From Paradesertivirga sp966210515 (GTDB taxonomy: Bacteria; Bacteroidota; Bacteroidia; Sphingobacteriales; Sphingobacteriaceae), in NCBI GenBank assembly GCA_966210515.1, contig CBIHLM010000007.1:27659-91658 (forward strand): DNA of 64,000 bases. Reading direction: 5' to 3'. The position numbers and the translations under genes were made by a program. The notes beneath the pieces are model-generated. The model saw nothing but the letters and a program-made list of their open reading frames with translations. It ran no database searches and was not told the DNA's origin. Shown here in pieces: positions 44,236 to 54,200 of the stretch (position 1 is the first letter of the stretch; every line of letters begins with the position of its first letter).

Positions 44236-44601
44236 ATGAATAAGGATAAAGTTTTTTTATTTAAACGTTATTGCAAATCAATGGAATTGCGTAACAGCCC
44301 CTCACTAATCGAAGCTTATAAAAAGGCGCATGCAAAGGGCGCTGCCTGGCCTGAAATAAGTCAGGGCATGAAGGAAGTTGGTATCATCGATATGGAAATT
44401 TACCTCCTTGGTACGAAGCTTTTCATGATTATGGACACTGAAGCAGATTTTGACCATGATACAGCAATGGCCGAATTAGCTCAAAAACCTCGACAGAGCG
44501 CATGGGAAGCGCATATGTCTCAGTTTCAGGATACTTCCGCCGAAGCATCTGCCGACCAAAAATGGCAACTCATGGAGCGGATTTATAAAATGGATGAGTA
44601 A
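44236..44601 (+). CDS. rhaM: L-rhamnose mutarotase family protein (possible L-fucose mutarotase)
   Basis: A 121-residue cytoplasmic protein of the RhaM/DUF718 family. Family motifs are LFKRYCKSMELRNSPSLIEAY, KAHAKGAAWPEISQGMKEVG and MEIYLLGTKLFMIMDT, ending KPRQSAWEAHMSQFQ and WQLMERIYKMDE. These enzymes interconvert the alpha and beta anomers of a 6-deoxyhexose. There is no rhamnosidase in this locus but a GH29 fucosidase is present, so L-fucose is a reasonable substrate; the symbol names the family only. It is the sole clearly cytoplasmic sugar-handling protein of the locus. Confidence 0.88.
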   Translation: MNKDKVFLFKRYCKSMELRNSPSLIEAYKKAHAKGAAWPEISQGMKEVGIIDMEIYLLGTKLFMIMDTEADFDHDTAMAELAQKPRQSAWEAHMSQFQDTSAEASADQKWQLMERIYKMDE

Positions 44602-44796
44602 GCAGAGCAAATGAAGAATTTGACTTGCGGTGGTAAGGGATTTTCAGTTTAATCCCTAACGCAAAACCCGCCTGGTTTGAATTGTCTTATTTTAGAAAGA
44701 ATATTTTAAAAGAAAATGAAACGTGCATGCGCTTGCCGCTCGCAAATCGAGTAAGCTAATGCAAGCTTCATAGCCATTAAAAAACATTATATTCAA

Positions 44797-45737
44797 ATGA
44801 AAATCTCAATTTACAAACAAACAGTTTTAGCGCTTACATGCCTCATAATGGTAAGCGGTGATCTTTTTGGTCAAAATAAAATAATTGATATCTGGAATGG
44901 GAAAGTGCCGGGTTCAATCCCCAATTCCAACTATAAGCAAATAGTTGACTCTGCCAGCTGGATTAAAATGAGGTTTATAACAAGACCCACCATTCGGGTA
45001 TATCCAGCACCTGCAGATAAAAACACCGGAACAGCAGTACTGGTATGTCCCGGAGGTGGATATTATGGTATTTCATTCGTTAATGAAGGTACGGAAGTCG
45101 CCAAATGGCTAAATAGCATAGGCATTTCGGCTATTGTTTTATATTATCGTTTGCCCGACGATGCAATTATGAAGAACAAATCCATAGCTCCGTTGCAGGA
45201 TGGTCAGGAAGCAATTCGTATTGTACGTCGTCGTGCGCGGGAATGGGGCATCGATCCTCATAAAATCGGTATTATGGGTTTTTCGGCGGGAGGTCACCTT
45301 GCATCCTCTGTTTCAACTCATTTTAATGAAAAAGTGTACAATCCGATCGACTCTACCAGCGCTCGGCCGAATTTTTCTGTGTTAATATATCCCGTAATCT
45401 CTATGGATTCTACCATTACGCACATGGGATCGCGGTGAGCTTATTGGGTGAAACACCGTCGCCGGAATTGGTGAAGCATTTTTCAAACGAGTTGCAGGTA
45501 AGTAGTGAAACTCCACCGACTTTTCTGGTGCATTCTTTGGATGATGGTGCGGTTCGGGTGCAAAATAGTATTAACTATACGCTTTCAATGCATAAGTTTA
45601 ACATTCCCTGCGAACTGCACATCTACCAGACTGGCGGGCATGGATATGGTCTGGGCAAGTCGGCAAATACCGAATCCACATGGCCGGAGGCCTGCCGTAA
45701 ATGGCTTGATATTAATGGTCTTCTTAGAAAGAGATAG
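44797..45737 (+). pseudogene. Alpha/beta-hydrolase carbohydrate esterase split by a frameshift
   Basis: Two overlapping frames together make one exported esterase. Frame one (44797-45438) has a signal peptide to LFGQ, the oxyanion segment LVCPGGGYYGISF and Ser163 in IMGFSAGGHLASS, then stops at TGA 45436-45438 after MDSTITHMGSR. Frame two, from about 45435, continues SLLGETPSPELVKHFSNEL and holds the catalytic Asp (HSLDDGAV) and His (TGGHGYGLG). Homologues run through this point without a break, so two bases are missing or one is extra near 45433-45437. No slippery heptamer is visible. The catalytic triad is split, so neither half should be active. A sequencing indel is the main alternative. 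Confidence 0.82.
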
Positions 45738-46359
45738 ATAGTTCAATATTTAAGTGTAGGATGAGCGTATTAAATCTATCAAAGCAGTTAAGTAAATCGT
45801 CTAAAAGATAGCCGGTTAATAACAATTCTGATGAGAGCACTTATCTCAGGCAGGACAAGTCATTAAAAATGACAGGTTCATATTTTGTAAAAAACACTGA
45901 GAAAAATTCTGGTTGGTTGCCAGTTTTAAAATCCCATCGGGCCAGCTTCGTTGCAGTGGTGCTCCGTTGCTGGTTGCTTGGGAGATATCATGCTTTAACA
46001 ATTGTGCGAGACGTAAGAATTCTGCTGTTCAAACTTTGTTGCTGAAATTATCATTTTTCATTTTCTTGTATGAAAACCGGCTGATCATTAACATTTGAGC
46101 CATAGTCTGAAACATTTATTCGCCTGTTTTAAGCAACACAGCGATACCTTTACAATGTTAATTGAGATTAAATTACAGCATAAGATTTTGGCGAAGGAAT
46201 CTCTTGAAGAGGTAAGAGAATGTGATAAACAGCAAAGTATGCACAGGAAAATCCATTTCGAACGGATTTCAGTCGGGAGGACTTCATAATTATTTAAAAC
46301 ACCGCAGTCCTCCCGATTGGCTAGGGGCAATTTAAACCATTATAAACAATTTGCATTTG
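45738..46359. other. Gene-free gap before the second GH42, with an inverted repeat
   Basis: About 620 bases with only short, unconvincing frames. The notable element is a perfect 11-bp inverted repeat, TCGGGAGGACT (46273-46283) and AGTCCTCCCGA (46306-46316), around a 22-base AT-rich loop, 43 bases before the GH42 start. Such a hairpin could end or attenuate transcription entering from upstream or act in the GH42 leader. No T-run follows. Confidence 0.5.
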
Positions 46360-48447
46360 ATGAGGAAATCTATAACACTATTCATATTAACTATACTTCT
46401 TTCGTTATCGACAGTAAAATCGCAAGACGCTAACCGTTACTTTCCTGAAAAAAATCTTATCACAACGGGGATATACTATTATCCCGAACACTGGAAGGAA
46501 AGCCAGTGGGAGCGAGATATAAAAAAGATTTCTGACATGGGCTTTGAGTTTGTCCATCTGGCTGAATTTGCCTGGTATAAAATGGAGCCAGAAGAGGGCA
46601 AGTTTGACTTTGCCTGGCTTGATAAGGTGGTAAATCTCTGCGTTAAATATAACCTTAAAGTGCTCATGTGCACACCATCTGCAACTACGCCGGCCTGGAT
46701 GCGCGTAAATTATCCTGAGACTTTTTCGATGGACGGTCATTACATCAGGGCCGAAAACGGCACACGCGGGTTGGGATCCATTTTCAACTCCAAATACAGG
46801 CAATTTGTAGAAAAAATCGTGGCGGAGATGGCCAGGCGTTACGGACAAAATAAAAACGTGATCGGATGGCAGATCGACAATGAGCCTCCGGCAATTTCCG
46901 ATTACAGCCCATCTTCTCAGGAGGCATTTCGGGTATGGTTAAAGAATAAATATAAAGCTATAGATGCCTTAAATGAGGCTTGGGGAGCAGCCTTCTGGAG
47001 CCAGTGGTTCAATAACTTTGATCAGGTTATTATCCCTAACACGACCTTGGTTGGTTGGTGGGGCAATAATCCGCACGCATTGCTTGATTTTAAACGGTAC
47101 CTGGCTGATTCTCAGGCGGAATTTTTGGATCTCCAGGCTGGTGTTTTGAGGAACCATATTTCAAAAGACCAGTATGTTACTACAAATTATACAGCAGTTT
47201 CACCTGGCGCTGACCCTATTCGTACCAAAAAACTTGATTTTGCGGCTTATACTGCTTATCCCAACGGCGGCAATGATAATATCGGCGATCAGGGCTTCAG
47301 ATTGGGCAACAGTAAAACGGTTCTCTTCGCTGCTGAATATTTTAAGGCGATAGGAGGGGTATCGGGTGTAATGGAAATGCAGCCGGGGCCAGTAAATTGG
47401 GGAGGCTATAACCCGCTTCTATTACCAGGAACTGTACGTATGTGGTTATATCATTCATTCGCGGCAGGCGGAAAAATCGCATGTTCCTATAGGTTCCGTC
47501 AAATTTTATATAGCGCAGAACAATATCACGCAGGTATAATACTTACCGACGGGGTAGCACCTTCGCCGGGAGGTGAAGAGTATATGCAATTCATAAAGGA
47601 AATAAAAGAGCTGCGCAAGTGCTATAAGCCTGCGGCGAAAATGCCTGAAAAGCTGGCTGCCCGGTCAACGGCAATTCTTTGGAACCTTGAAAATTACTGG
47701 AGTATTGACAGACAGAAACAGACCTGGCAATGGGACACATGGAACTATCCTGTTAAGTTCCTGGAAATTGCAAAGTCTTTAGGGGCACCGGTTGATGTAA
47801 TACCAGAAACCTCTGATTTGTCGAAATATAAGGTTGTAATTGTTCCTGCCTACGAGATGGTTGATTTTGCTTTAGTGAAGAAATGGAATAATTACGTAGC
47901 AGAGGGCGGACATCTGATGTTAACCTGCCGAACTGCTACAAAAGATCGCAATGGGCATTTCTGGGAGGGTAAGCTGGCCGCACCTATATCCGGTCTTATC
48001 GGAGCTCAAGTAAAAGCAACCGATATGCTTTCAGCTTATGCTAAAGGCGATGTGCTGATGAAATCAAAACATTACAATTGGAACAACTGGGGAGATTTGC
48101 TCGTGGCTGATAAAAATACCGAAGTCCTGGCAACGTACGACAACCAGTTTTATAAAGGAAACGCGGCTGTTGTAAAACACAAAATCGGTAAAGGTTCTGT
48201 AACCTATATAGGCATAGATACCGACGATTCTAAGTTGGAAAAGGATTTACTACGCGACCTTTATACAAGCATGGGGGCAAGCACCGAAGACTATCCACAA
48301 GGTGTTTATGCATACTGGAGAGATGGCTTTTACATGGCTGTAAATTATTCATCCAGCGATTATACAATGAATATTCCCGGAACTTCTAAAATCCTTGTTG
48401 GGGAGAAAATGATAAAACCAGCAGGGGTATTGGTGTGGACTGAATAA
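46360..48447 (+). CDS. GH42 beta-galactosidase
   Basis: A 695-residue exported enzyme started at the ATG at 46360; an in-frame TTG at 46351 is less likely. The signal peptide ends near VKSQ. Canonical GH42 motifs are GIYYYPEHWKESQWERDI, FVHLAEFAWYKMEPEEG, acid/base Glu175 in GWQIDNEPP and nucleophile Glu339 in VMEMQPGPVNWGGYNP. The A4-like domain with VDVIPETSDLSKYKVVIVPA and a short C-terminal beta domain follow. It should remove beta-galactose from oligosaccharides in the periplasm. It is far more conventional than the GH42-like protein at 34044, so the two probably differ in specificity. The GH3 gene follows 40 bases later. Confidence 0.93.
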   Translation: MRKSITLFILTILLSLSTVKSQDANRYFPEKNLITTGIYYYPEHWKESQWERDIKKISDMGFEFVHLAEFAWYKMEPEEGKFDFAWLDKVVNLCVKYNLKVLMCTPSATTPAWMRVNYPETFSMDGHYIRAENGTRGLGSIFNSKYRQFVEKIVAEMARRYGQNKNVIGWQIDNEPPAISDYSPSSQEAFRVWLKNKYKAIDALNEAWGAAFWSQWFNNFDQVIIPNTTLVGWWGNNPHALLDFKRYLADSQAEFLDLQAGVLRNHISKDQYVTTNYTAVSPGADPIRTKKLDFAAYTAYPNGGNDNIGDQGFRLGNSKTVLFAAEYFKAIGGVSGVMEMQPGPVNWGGYNPLLLPGTVRMWLYHSFAAGGKIACSYRFRQILYSAEQYHAGIILTDGVAPSPGGEEYMQFIKEIKELRKCYKPAAKMPEKLAARSTAILWNLENYWSIDRQKQTWQWDTWNYPVKFLEIAKSLGAPVDVIPETSDLSKYKVVIVPAYEMVDFALVKKWNNYVAEGGHLMLTCRTATKDRNGHFWEGKLAAPISGLIGAQVKATDMLSAYAKGDVLMKSKHYNWNNWGDLLVADKNTEVLATYDNQFYKGNAAVVKHKIGKGSVTYIGIDTDDSKLEKDLLRDLYTSMGASTEDYPQGVYAYWRDGFYMAVNYSSSDYTMNIPGTSKILVGEKMIKPAGVLVWTE

Positions 48448-48487
48448 GTGAACAAGAATAGTAAATAACATAAGAACAAATTAATCA

Positions 48488-50683
48488 ATGAAATCAATAA
48501 TCCTGGCAATAGCTTTAGGAACCTCATTAACGGTTGCCGCTCAACAGAAAACATCCGTTTACCTTGATGTAACCAAACCTATTGAAGAACGGGTAGAAAA
48601 TGCCCTTTCACTAATGACCACCGAAGAAAAAGTGGCGCTTTGCCATGCCCAGTCGAAATTCAGTTCGAAGGGAGTTGCACGTCTGGGAATTCCCGAAGTA
48701 TGGACTAGCGACGGGCCTCACGGAATCCGCGACGAGGCCCTTTGGGATGACTGGAGCGGAGCTAAATGGACTAACGACTCCTGCACAGCCTTTCCGGCGC
48801 TTACTTGTCTGGCTGCCTCCTTTAATCCTCAGCTTTCTTTGCTTTATGGAAAGTCTATTGGTGAAGAAGCTCGCTATCGCAATAAAACCATGTTGTTGGG
48901 GCCGGGGGTAAACATATACCGCACTCCACTGAATGGCCGTAACTTCGAATATATGGGCGAAGACCCTTATCTGGCTTCCCGTATGGTGGTGCCTTATATT
49001 CAGGGAGTTCAATCCATAGGGGTTGCAGCCTGCGTGAAGCACTTTGCACTGAACAATCAGGAGGAGTGGAGAGGACATATCAACGTTAATCTGAGCGACC
49101 GTGCCCTGTACGAAATTTATCTCCCGGCATTCAAGGCCGCAGTGCAGGAAGGGAAGTCCTGGTCAATTATGGGCTCCTACAACAAGTTGAGAGGCGAGCA
49201 TTGTTGCCACAGCGACCTTTTGCTGAATAAAATCCTAAAGAATGACTGGAAATTTGACGGAGTGGTAATCAGCGACTGGGGTGGGGTTCATGAGACTGGC
49301 CAGGCTGCAAAAAATGGGCTCGATCTGGAAATGGGTACCTATACCAATGGTTTAACAACCAGCGGAACTTTCCCTTATTCGGAGTATTATCTGGCCAATC
49401 CCTTTCTGAAGGGCACTAAAGATGGTAAATATGAAATTGCCCTGCTGGATGATAAAGCCCGTCGTATCCTGCGCATGATCTTCCGCACTTCCATGAGTGC
49501 AAACCGACCTTTTGGCCGCTTCGTATCTCCTGAACATAGTGAAGCAGCACGTAAAATTGCACAGGAGGGAGTGGTGCTTTTGAAAAATGATAAACAGTTT
49601 TTTCCTGTTCCGGCGGGTAAATACCGTAAGATTGCCGTTATTGGTGAGAATGCTACCCGTAGTTTGGTAGTCGGTGGCGGTTCATCGTCCCTAAAGGTGG
49701 CTTATGAGACTTCCGTATTGCAAGGATTGACCGCTAAATACGGTAACGATCATATCGTTTACAGTATAGGTTATGCTTCAGGGCCGCCGATGTACGGGCG
49801 CGAAGAGCCATCAAAACTGAACACTGATTCCCTGATAACCGCTGCTGTTAATGTTGCAAGAGATGCAGATATTGTACTCTTTATAGGAGGCTTGAATAAA
49901 AATCACTTTCAGGATTGTGAAGGTGGCGACCGCCAGTCGTTAGACCTTCCTTTTGGGCAGGATAAACTAATTGATGCTTTGCAGAAAGTAAACAAAAATA
50001 CGGCTGTAGTGCTGCTTAGCGGAAATGCAGTGTCGATGCCATGGGTAAACAAAGTGCCTGCCATTATGCAGGGTTGGTACCTCGGTTCTGAAGCTGGTAA
50101 TGCATTAGCCGATGTTATTTCGGGTGAAGTAACCCCATCGGGTAAGCTGCCTTTCTCTTTCCCAAAGAAGCTGGAGGATAACGCAGCCCATTATTTCGGC
50201 AAACTGTCTTACCCGGGCGACAGCATCAATCAATATTACAAGGAGGACATTCTGGTAGGTTACCGCTGGTTCGATACTAAGAAGATAAAACCTCAGTTTG
50301 CATTTGGACACGGACTTTCTTATACAAATTTTGAATTAGGGAAGCTTAGCACAGATAAAACCACTTACGAAAAAGACGGTGTTATCCGTTTAAGGTTTTC
50401 GGTAAAAAACACCGGTCCGCGGGCAGGCGCCGAGGTCGCACAGTTGTACGTAAGCGACCCGGTTTGTTCAGTGCCTCGTCCCGCCAAAGAACTTAAGGCA
50501 TTCGAAAAAGTATTCCTGCAACCTGGAGAAACAAAAACTGTGGAGATGAACATAAAAGTTGCCGATCTGGCTTTTTATGATGAAGCTAAACAGGATTGGA
50601 ATGTAGAGGCAGGAGACTTTGCACTGCAGCTGGGGAATTCATCAGATAATATAGCTCAGAAGCTGAAAATAGCTGTTAGATAG
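48488..50683 (+). CDS. GH3 beta-glucosidase
   Basis: A 731-residue exported enzyme (signal peptide to VAAQ, residue 19). The GH3 N-terminal barrel shows RLGIPEVWTSDGPHGIRDE, GRNFEYMGEDPYLAS, CVKHFALNNQE and nucleophile Asp263 in GVVISDWGGVHE. The alpha/beta sandwich domain follows from about 365 (AQEGVVLLKND), and a C-terminal Fn3-like domain (GAEVAQLYVSDP to WNVEAGDFALQLGNSS) closes it. In xyloglucan loci GH3 removes unbranched glucose from the non-reducing end after GH31 has cleared xylose. Xylosidase activity cannot be excluded. It is the last enzyme gene before the regulator. A GH3 C-terminal fragment also occurs at the right edge of the window. Confidence 0.92.
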   Translation: MKSIILAIALGTSLTVAAQQKTSVYLDVTKPIEERVENALSLMTTEEKVALCHAQSKFSSKGVARLGIPEVWTSDGPHGIRDEALWDDWSGAKWTNDSCTAFPALTCLAASFNPQLSLLYGKSIGEEARYRNKTMLLGPGVNIYRTPLNGRNFEYMGEDPYLASRMVVPYIQGVQSIGVAACVKHFALNNQEEWRGHINVNLSDRALYEIYLPAFKAAVQEGKSWSIMGSYNKLRGEHCCHSDLLLNKILKNDWKFDGVVISDWGGVHETGQAAKNGLDLEMGTYTNGLTTSGTFPYSEYYLANPFLKGTKDGKYEIALLDDKARRILRMIFRTSMSANRPFGRFVSPEHSEAARKIAQEGVVLLKNDKQFFPVPAGKYRKIAVIGENATRSLVVGGGSSSLKVAYETSVLQGLTAKYGNDHIVYSIGYASGPPMYGREEPSKLNTDSLITAAVNVARDADIVLFIGGLNKNHFQDCEGGDRQSLDLPFGQDKLIDALQKVNKNTAVVLLSGNAVSMPWVNKVPAIMQGWYLGSEAGNALADVISGEVTPSGKLPFSFPKKLEDNAAHYFGKLSYPGDSINQYYKEDILVGYRWFDTKKIKPQFAFGHGLSYTNFELGKLSTDKTTYEKDGVIRLRFSVKNTGPRAGAEVAQLYVSDPVCSVPRPAKELKAFEKVFLQPGETKTVEMNIKVADLAFYDEAKQDWNVEAGDFALQLGNSSDNIAQKLKIAVR

Positions 50684-51209
50684 CCGGTAGGCAATTTATT
50701 AAATTCAGGCTCAAGTTGATCCAGTATTTAAAATACTGTTTCGGCTTGAGCCTGTTGAACTTGTGCCCTCATCCGGTGCCATTTGCAATTATCTACAAGT
50801 CGAGAAGTCCGCGTGGCAGTTGAAAGGCAATCGCAGTTTTAAAAGCGAATAACGTTTTATATAAGCTTACCAATTATAGTATTGCCACGAACCAGGGTTT
50901 AGCTGAACGATGAAGGTTTATTAAATTGTTTGCCAGATACTAATCTGTCCAGGGCGGTTATAGGGTTTAACTGGAACGCAAGTGATTCTCACTGAGTCAC
51001 CTAGATTGTGGTTGTTTTATAATCGTAATATCCTAACAAGAAGTGTTTTACAAATCTACTTTCCATGCTATAATTTCGTGTTTTATAAATGAAATGTCAG
51101 GATTTAGCCGTAGTTTAGCTAACCATTTAGATAACCAATTGTATCACTTAATGCTTTCAACTTGAATCATTTAAGGATTTCTGATAGTGATCTGTATTGA
51201 GTAAAATAT
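50684..51209. other. Gap between GH3 and HTCS with a nested hairpin
   Basis: About 525 bases without a supported gene. Right after GH3, an outer 10-bp repeat CAGGCTCAAG (50706-50715) / CTTGAGCCTG (50745-50754) encloses an inner palindrome CAGTATTT-A-AAATACTG (50722-50738). It is probably a transcript end or stability structure, though no T-run follows. The rest is AT-rich and must carry the HTCS promoter; no good TAnnTTTG was found. Confidence 0.5.
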
Positions 51210-54200
51210 ATGTTTAGGGTTTTAACTTTCATAAGCACATTCATACTGTGTAATTCTCTTCTGGCTCAGGAAAATTCCTATCAGTTTTCTCATCTGGATA
51301 TTTCTAACGGATTATCAGACAATCAGGTCAATACTATTTATAAAGATCATAAGGGATTTATGTGGTTTGGCACTATGGCAGGTCTCAACCGTTATGATGG
51401 GTATGAGTTCAAGGTTTTCAAACATGATTCACGAGACAGCACGAGCTTACCGGATGATTATGTTACGAATATTTTTGAGGGGCCAGAAAAACGTTTGTGG
51501 TTTAAATGCAATGGTGGTTTCAGTATTTATGATCCCTCAACAGAAAAATTTGAAAGGTTTCAGGACAGGCATTTTAAAAAATACAAGCTTCCGGGAGGAT
51601 ATCTTAAAGAGATAAAAACAGACAATCGGGGAAAGTACTACTTCTACATTGATTATCAGGGTATTTTTTGTTATGATGAGAAAAGTAATACAACGCAGTA
51701 TGTGCATAAAAATGGAATCACAAACGCTTTTTATTCTCATCAGATAAGCGATTTTGTTGCAGATATTCATGGTGCTTTATGGATTATTTATACAAACGGA
51801 GTACTTGATAAGTTTGACTTAAACCAAAGAAGAGTAACCAATCGATATTTTACAATAAATAAGCGTTTCGGTGGGCGTGAAGATTATTATAGTATTAGCC
51901 ACGATTCGAAAGGCAATGTTTTTATTTATAGTACAGCCAACCCCTTCGGATTATATTGTCTTGATGCAGCAAGTAATAAGTTCAGGTATTTTGGTAAAAA
52001 ACCTGATAATTCGGGTCTCAGCTCGAACAATGTAACCAACATCATCGAAGGAAATGACGGAGATATCTGGATCGGGACAGATCATGGGGGTATTAACATC
52101 TTAGATGTTCAAACCTCCAAAATAAATTACATTCTGGCTAATGAAGACGATCCAAGGGGATTAAGACAGAACAGCTTTGGAGCTTTTTATAAGGACAATA
52201 ACGGCATAATATGGATAGGTACATTTAAAAAAGGGATCTGTTACTATCACAAAAGTGTTTTCAATTTTCCACGTAACCAGTATTTCACCGGAAAGAAATC
52301 AATATATAAAGACGTTAATGCATTTGCGGAAGACAATAGTGGTAATTTATGGATCGGGACCAATGGTGCTGGTTTGGTACATCTAAACAGAAGTACGGGT
52401 GAGCTTAAGATATTCCGAAACAACCCCTCTAACAATAATTCTTTATCCAGCGATATTATTGTCAGTCTTTACATTGATCATTCCGGTCTTTTATGGATCG
52501 GAACCTATTTAGGAGGATTAAACTCTTTTGATGGCAAGACGTTTACGCATTACAAACGTACTAACCATCCGGCTAGTCTTTCAGATAATCGGGTTTATGC
52601 AATATTAGAGGATTCTTTTAATCGGCTTTGGGTTGGAACCCTGTATGGCGGGCTTGATTTATTTGATCCAGCCAGTAAGTCTTTCAGGCATTTTAATCCA
52701 TCAGTCAAGAACACACTAAATTCTTACTTTGTATCCTCGTTATACCAGGACAGGAACAAAAATGTTTGGATAGGTACTACACAAGGCTTAAGTATGCTCA
52801 GTTCGCGGGACAATAAATTTACCCATTATTCATATAACGATAAGGATACGAATAGCCTGGTACACAATAGTATTAATTCTATTGTTGAAGATAGCAGAGG
52901 GTGGATTTGGATAGGTACCAGAGAAGGAATTAGCATATTTAATCCGAAAACTAAAATCTTCAAAAACTTAAACTACAGAGTCGGTTTGCCGGAGAATCAT
53001 GTGTTCGAAATGGCCGAAGATGAGTATCATAACATTTGGTACAGTTCCAGAAATGGGCTTTATAAAGTTTCTGTAGTTCCATCCGGAAAAAGCTATCAGT
53101 TCAGATACAACACATACAATGAATCAGACGGTTTGCAAAGCAGGCAATTCAATCTGAACGCTGTATGTAAAACAAAAGCGGGCGAACTGATCTTTGGTGG
53201 CCCTAATGGCTTCAATATTTTCAGATCAGGACAGATCAGATATGATCAGCGCCCTTCTCTATTGGTAATGACAGGGCTGGAGATGTTTAATCACAATATT
53301 AATGTTGGAGAACGTGTTGATAACCATATTATTCTTCCAAAAACGATAACAGAGCTTGATGCGCTTACTCTAAACTATAAAGAGAATATCTTTTCACTTA
53401 AGTTCGCATTACTCAATTATTTCAATAATCAAAAGATAGTTTACAAGTACAATCTGGAGGGGTTCGATAAGCGCTGGCTTACGGTTCCGGCAGAAATGCG
53501 TAAGGCCACCTTTACAAATCTGGACCCGGGAGAATATATGTTCCATGTAAAAGCTTTTAGTGGAGACTCTCCGGTCGCTTTGGCTGAAACTCATCTGAAA
53601 ATTACCATTTTACCTCCTTTTTGGCGTACAACATGGGCTTATGTTCTGTATGTTCTAGCAACTGTCTTTTTGTTGTTAGCTGTTCGAAACAGGGGAATAA
53701 AAAGGTTAAAAAAAGAATTTGCCTTAGCTCAGGAAAGAATTCAGTCGCGGCAATTGCGCGAACAAGAACGGAAGGAAGCTGAGAGACTGCACGAACTTGA
53801 TCTGCTAAAGATTAAATTTTTAACAAACCTCAGCCACGAGTTCAGAACGCCTATTTCATTGATCCTGGCTCCTGTGGAGAAGCTTTTGAATGAGTCCAAA
53901 GAGAAGCAAAGAAATGGACAACTGTCAATGATTAAAAGAAACGCAAGGCGACTATTAAATCTTGTGAACCAGTTGCTGGACTTTCGTAAAATGGAGGAGC
54001 ATGAATTAAGGTTAAATACAAGCGAAGGCGAAATAGTGTCTTTTATTAAAGATGCAACCGATTCTTTTTTTGACCTGGCAGAAAGAAAGCAAATAAGATT
54101 AGACTTTAGTAGTACCGTTAAAAAATTATACGTGTTGTTCGATCACGATAAGGTAGAAAGAATATTATTTAATCTATTGTCGAATGCATTTAAGTTTACA

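Noticed and set aside
45913..46330. Several 60-80 codon frames in the gap before the second GH42
   Set aside because: They are on both strands and overlap each other, with no protein-like composition, signal peptide or family resemblance.
46405..46848. 147-codon antisense frame inside GH42
   Set aside because: It is a shadow of the strongly conserved GH42 barrel sequence.
48611..49078. 155-codon antisense frame inside GH3
   Set aside because: It is opposite the conserved GH3 barrel and lacks start and family signals.
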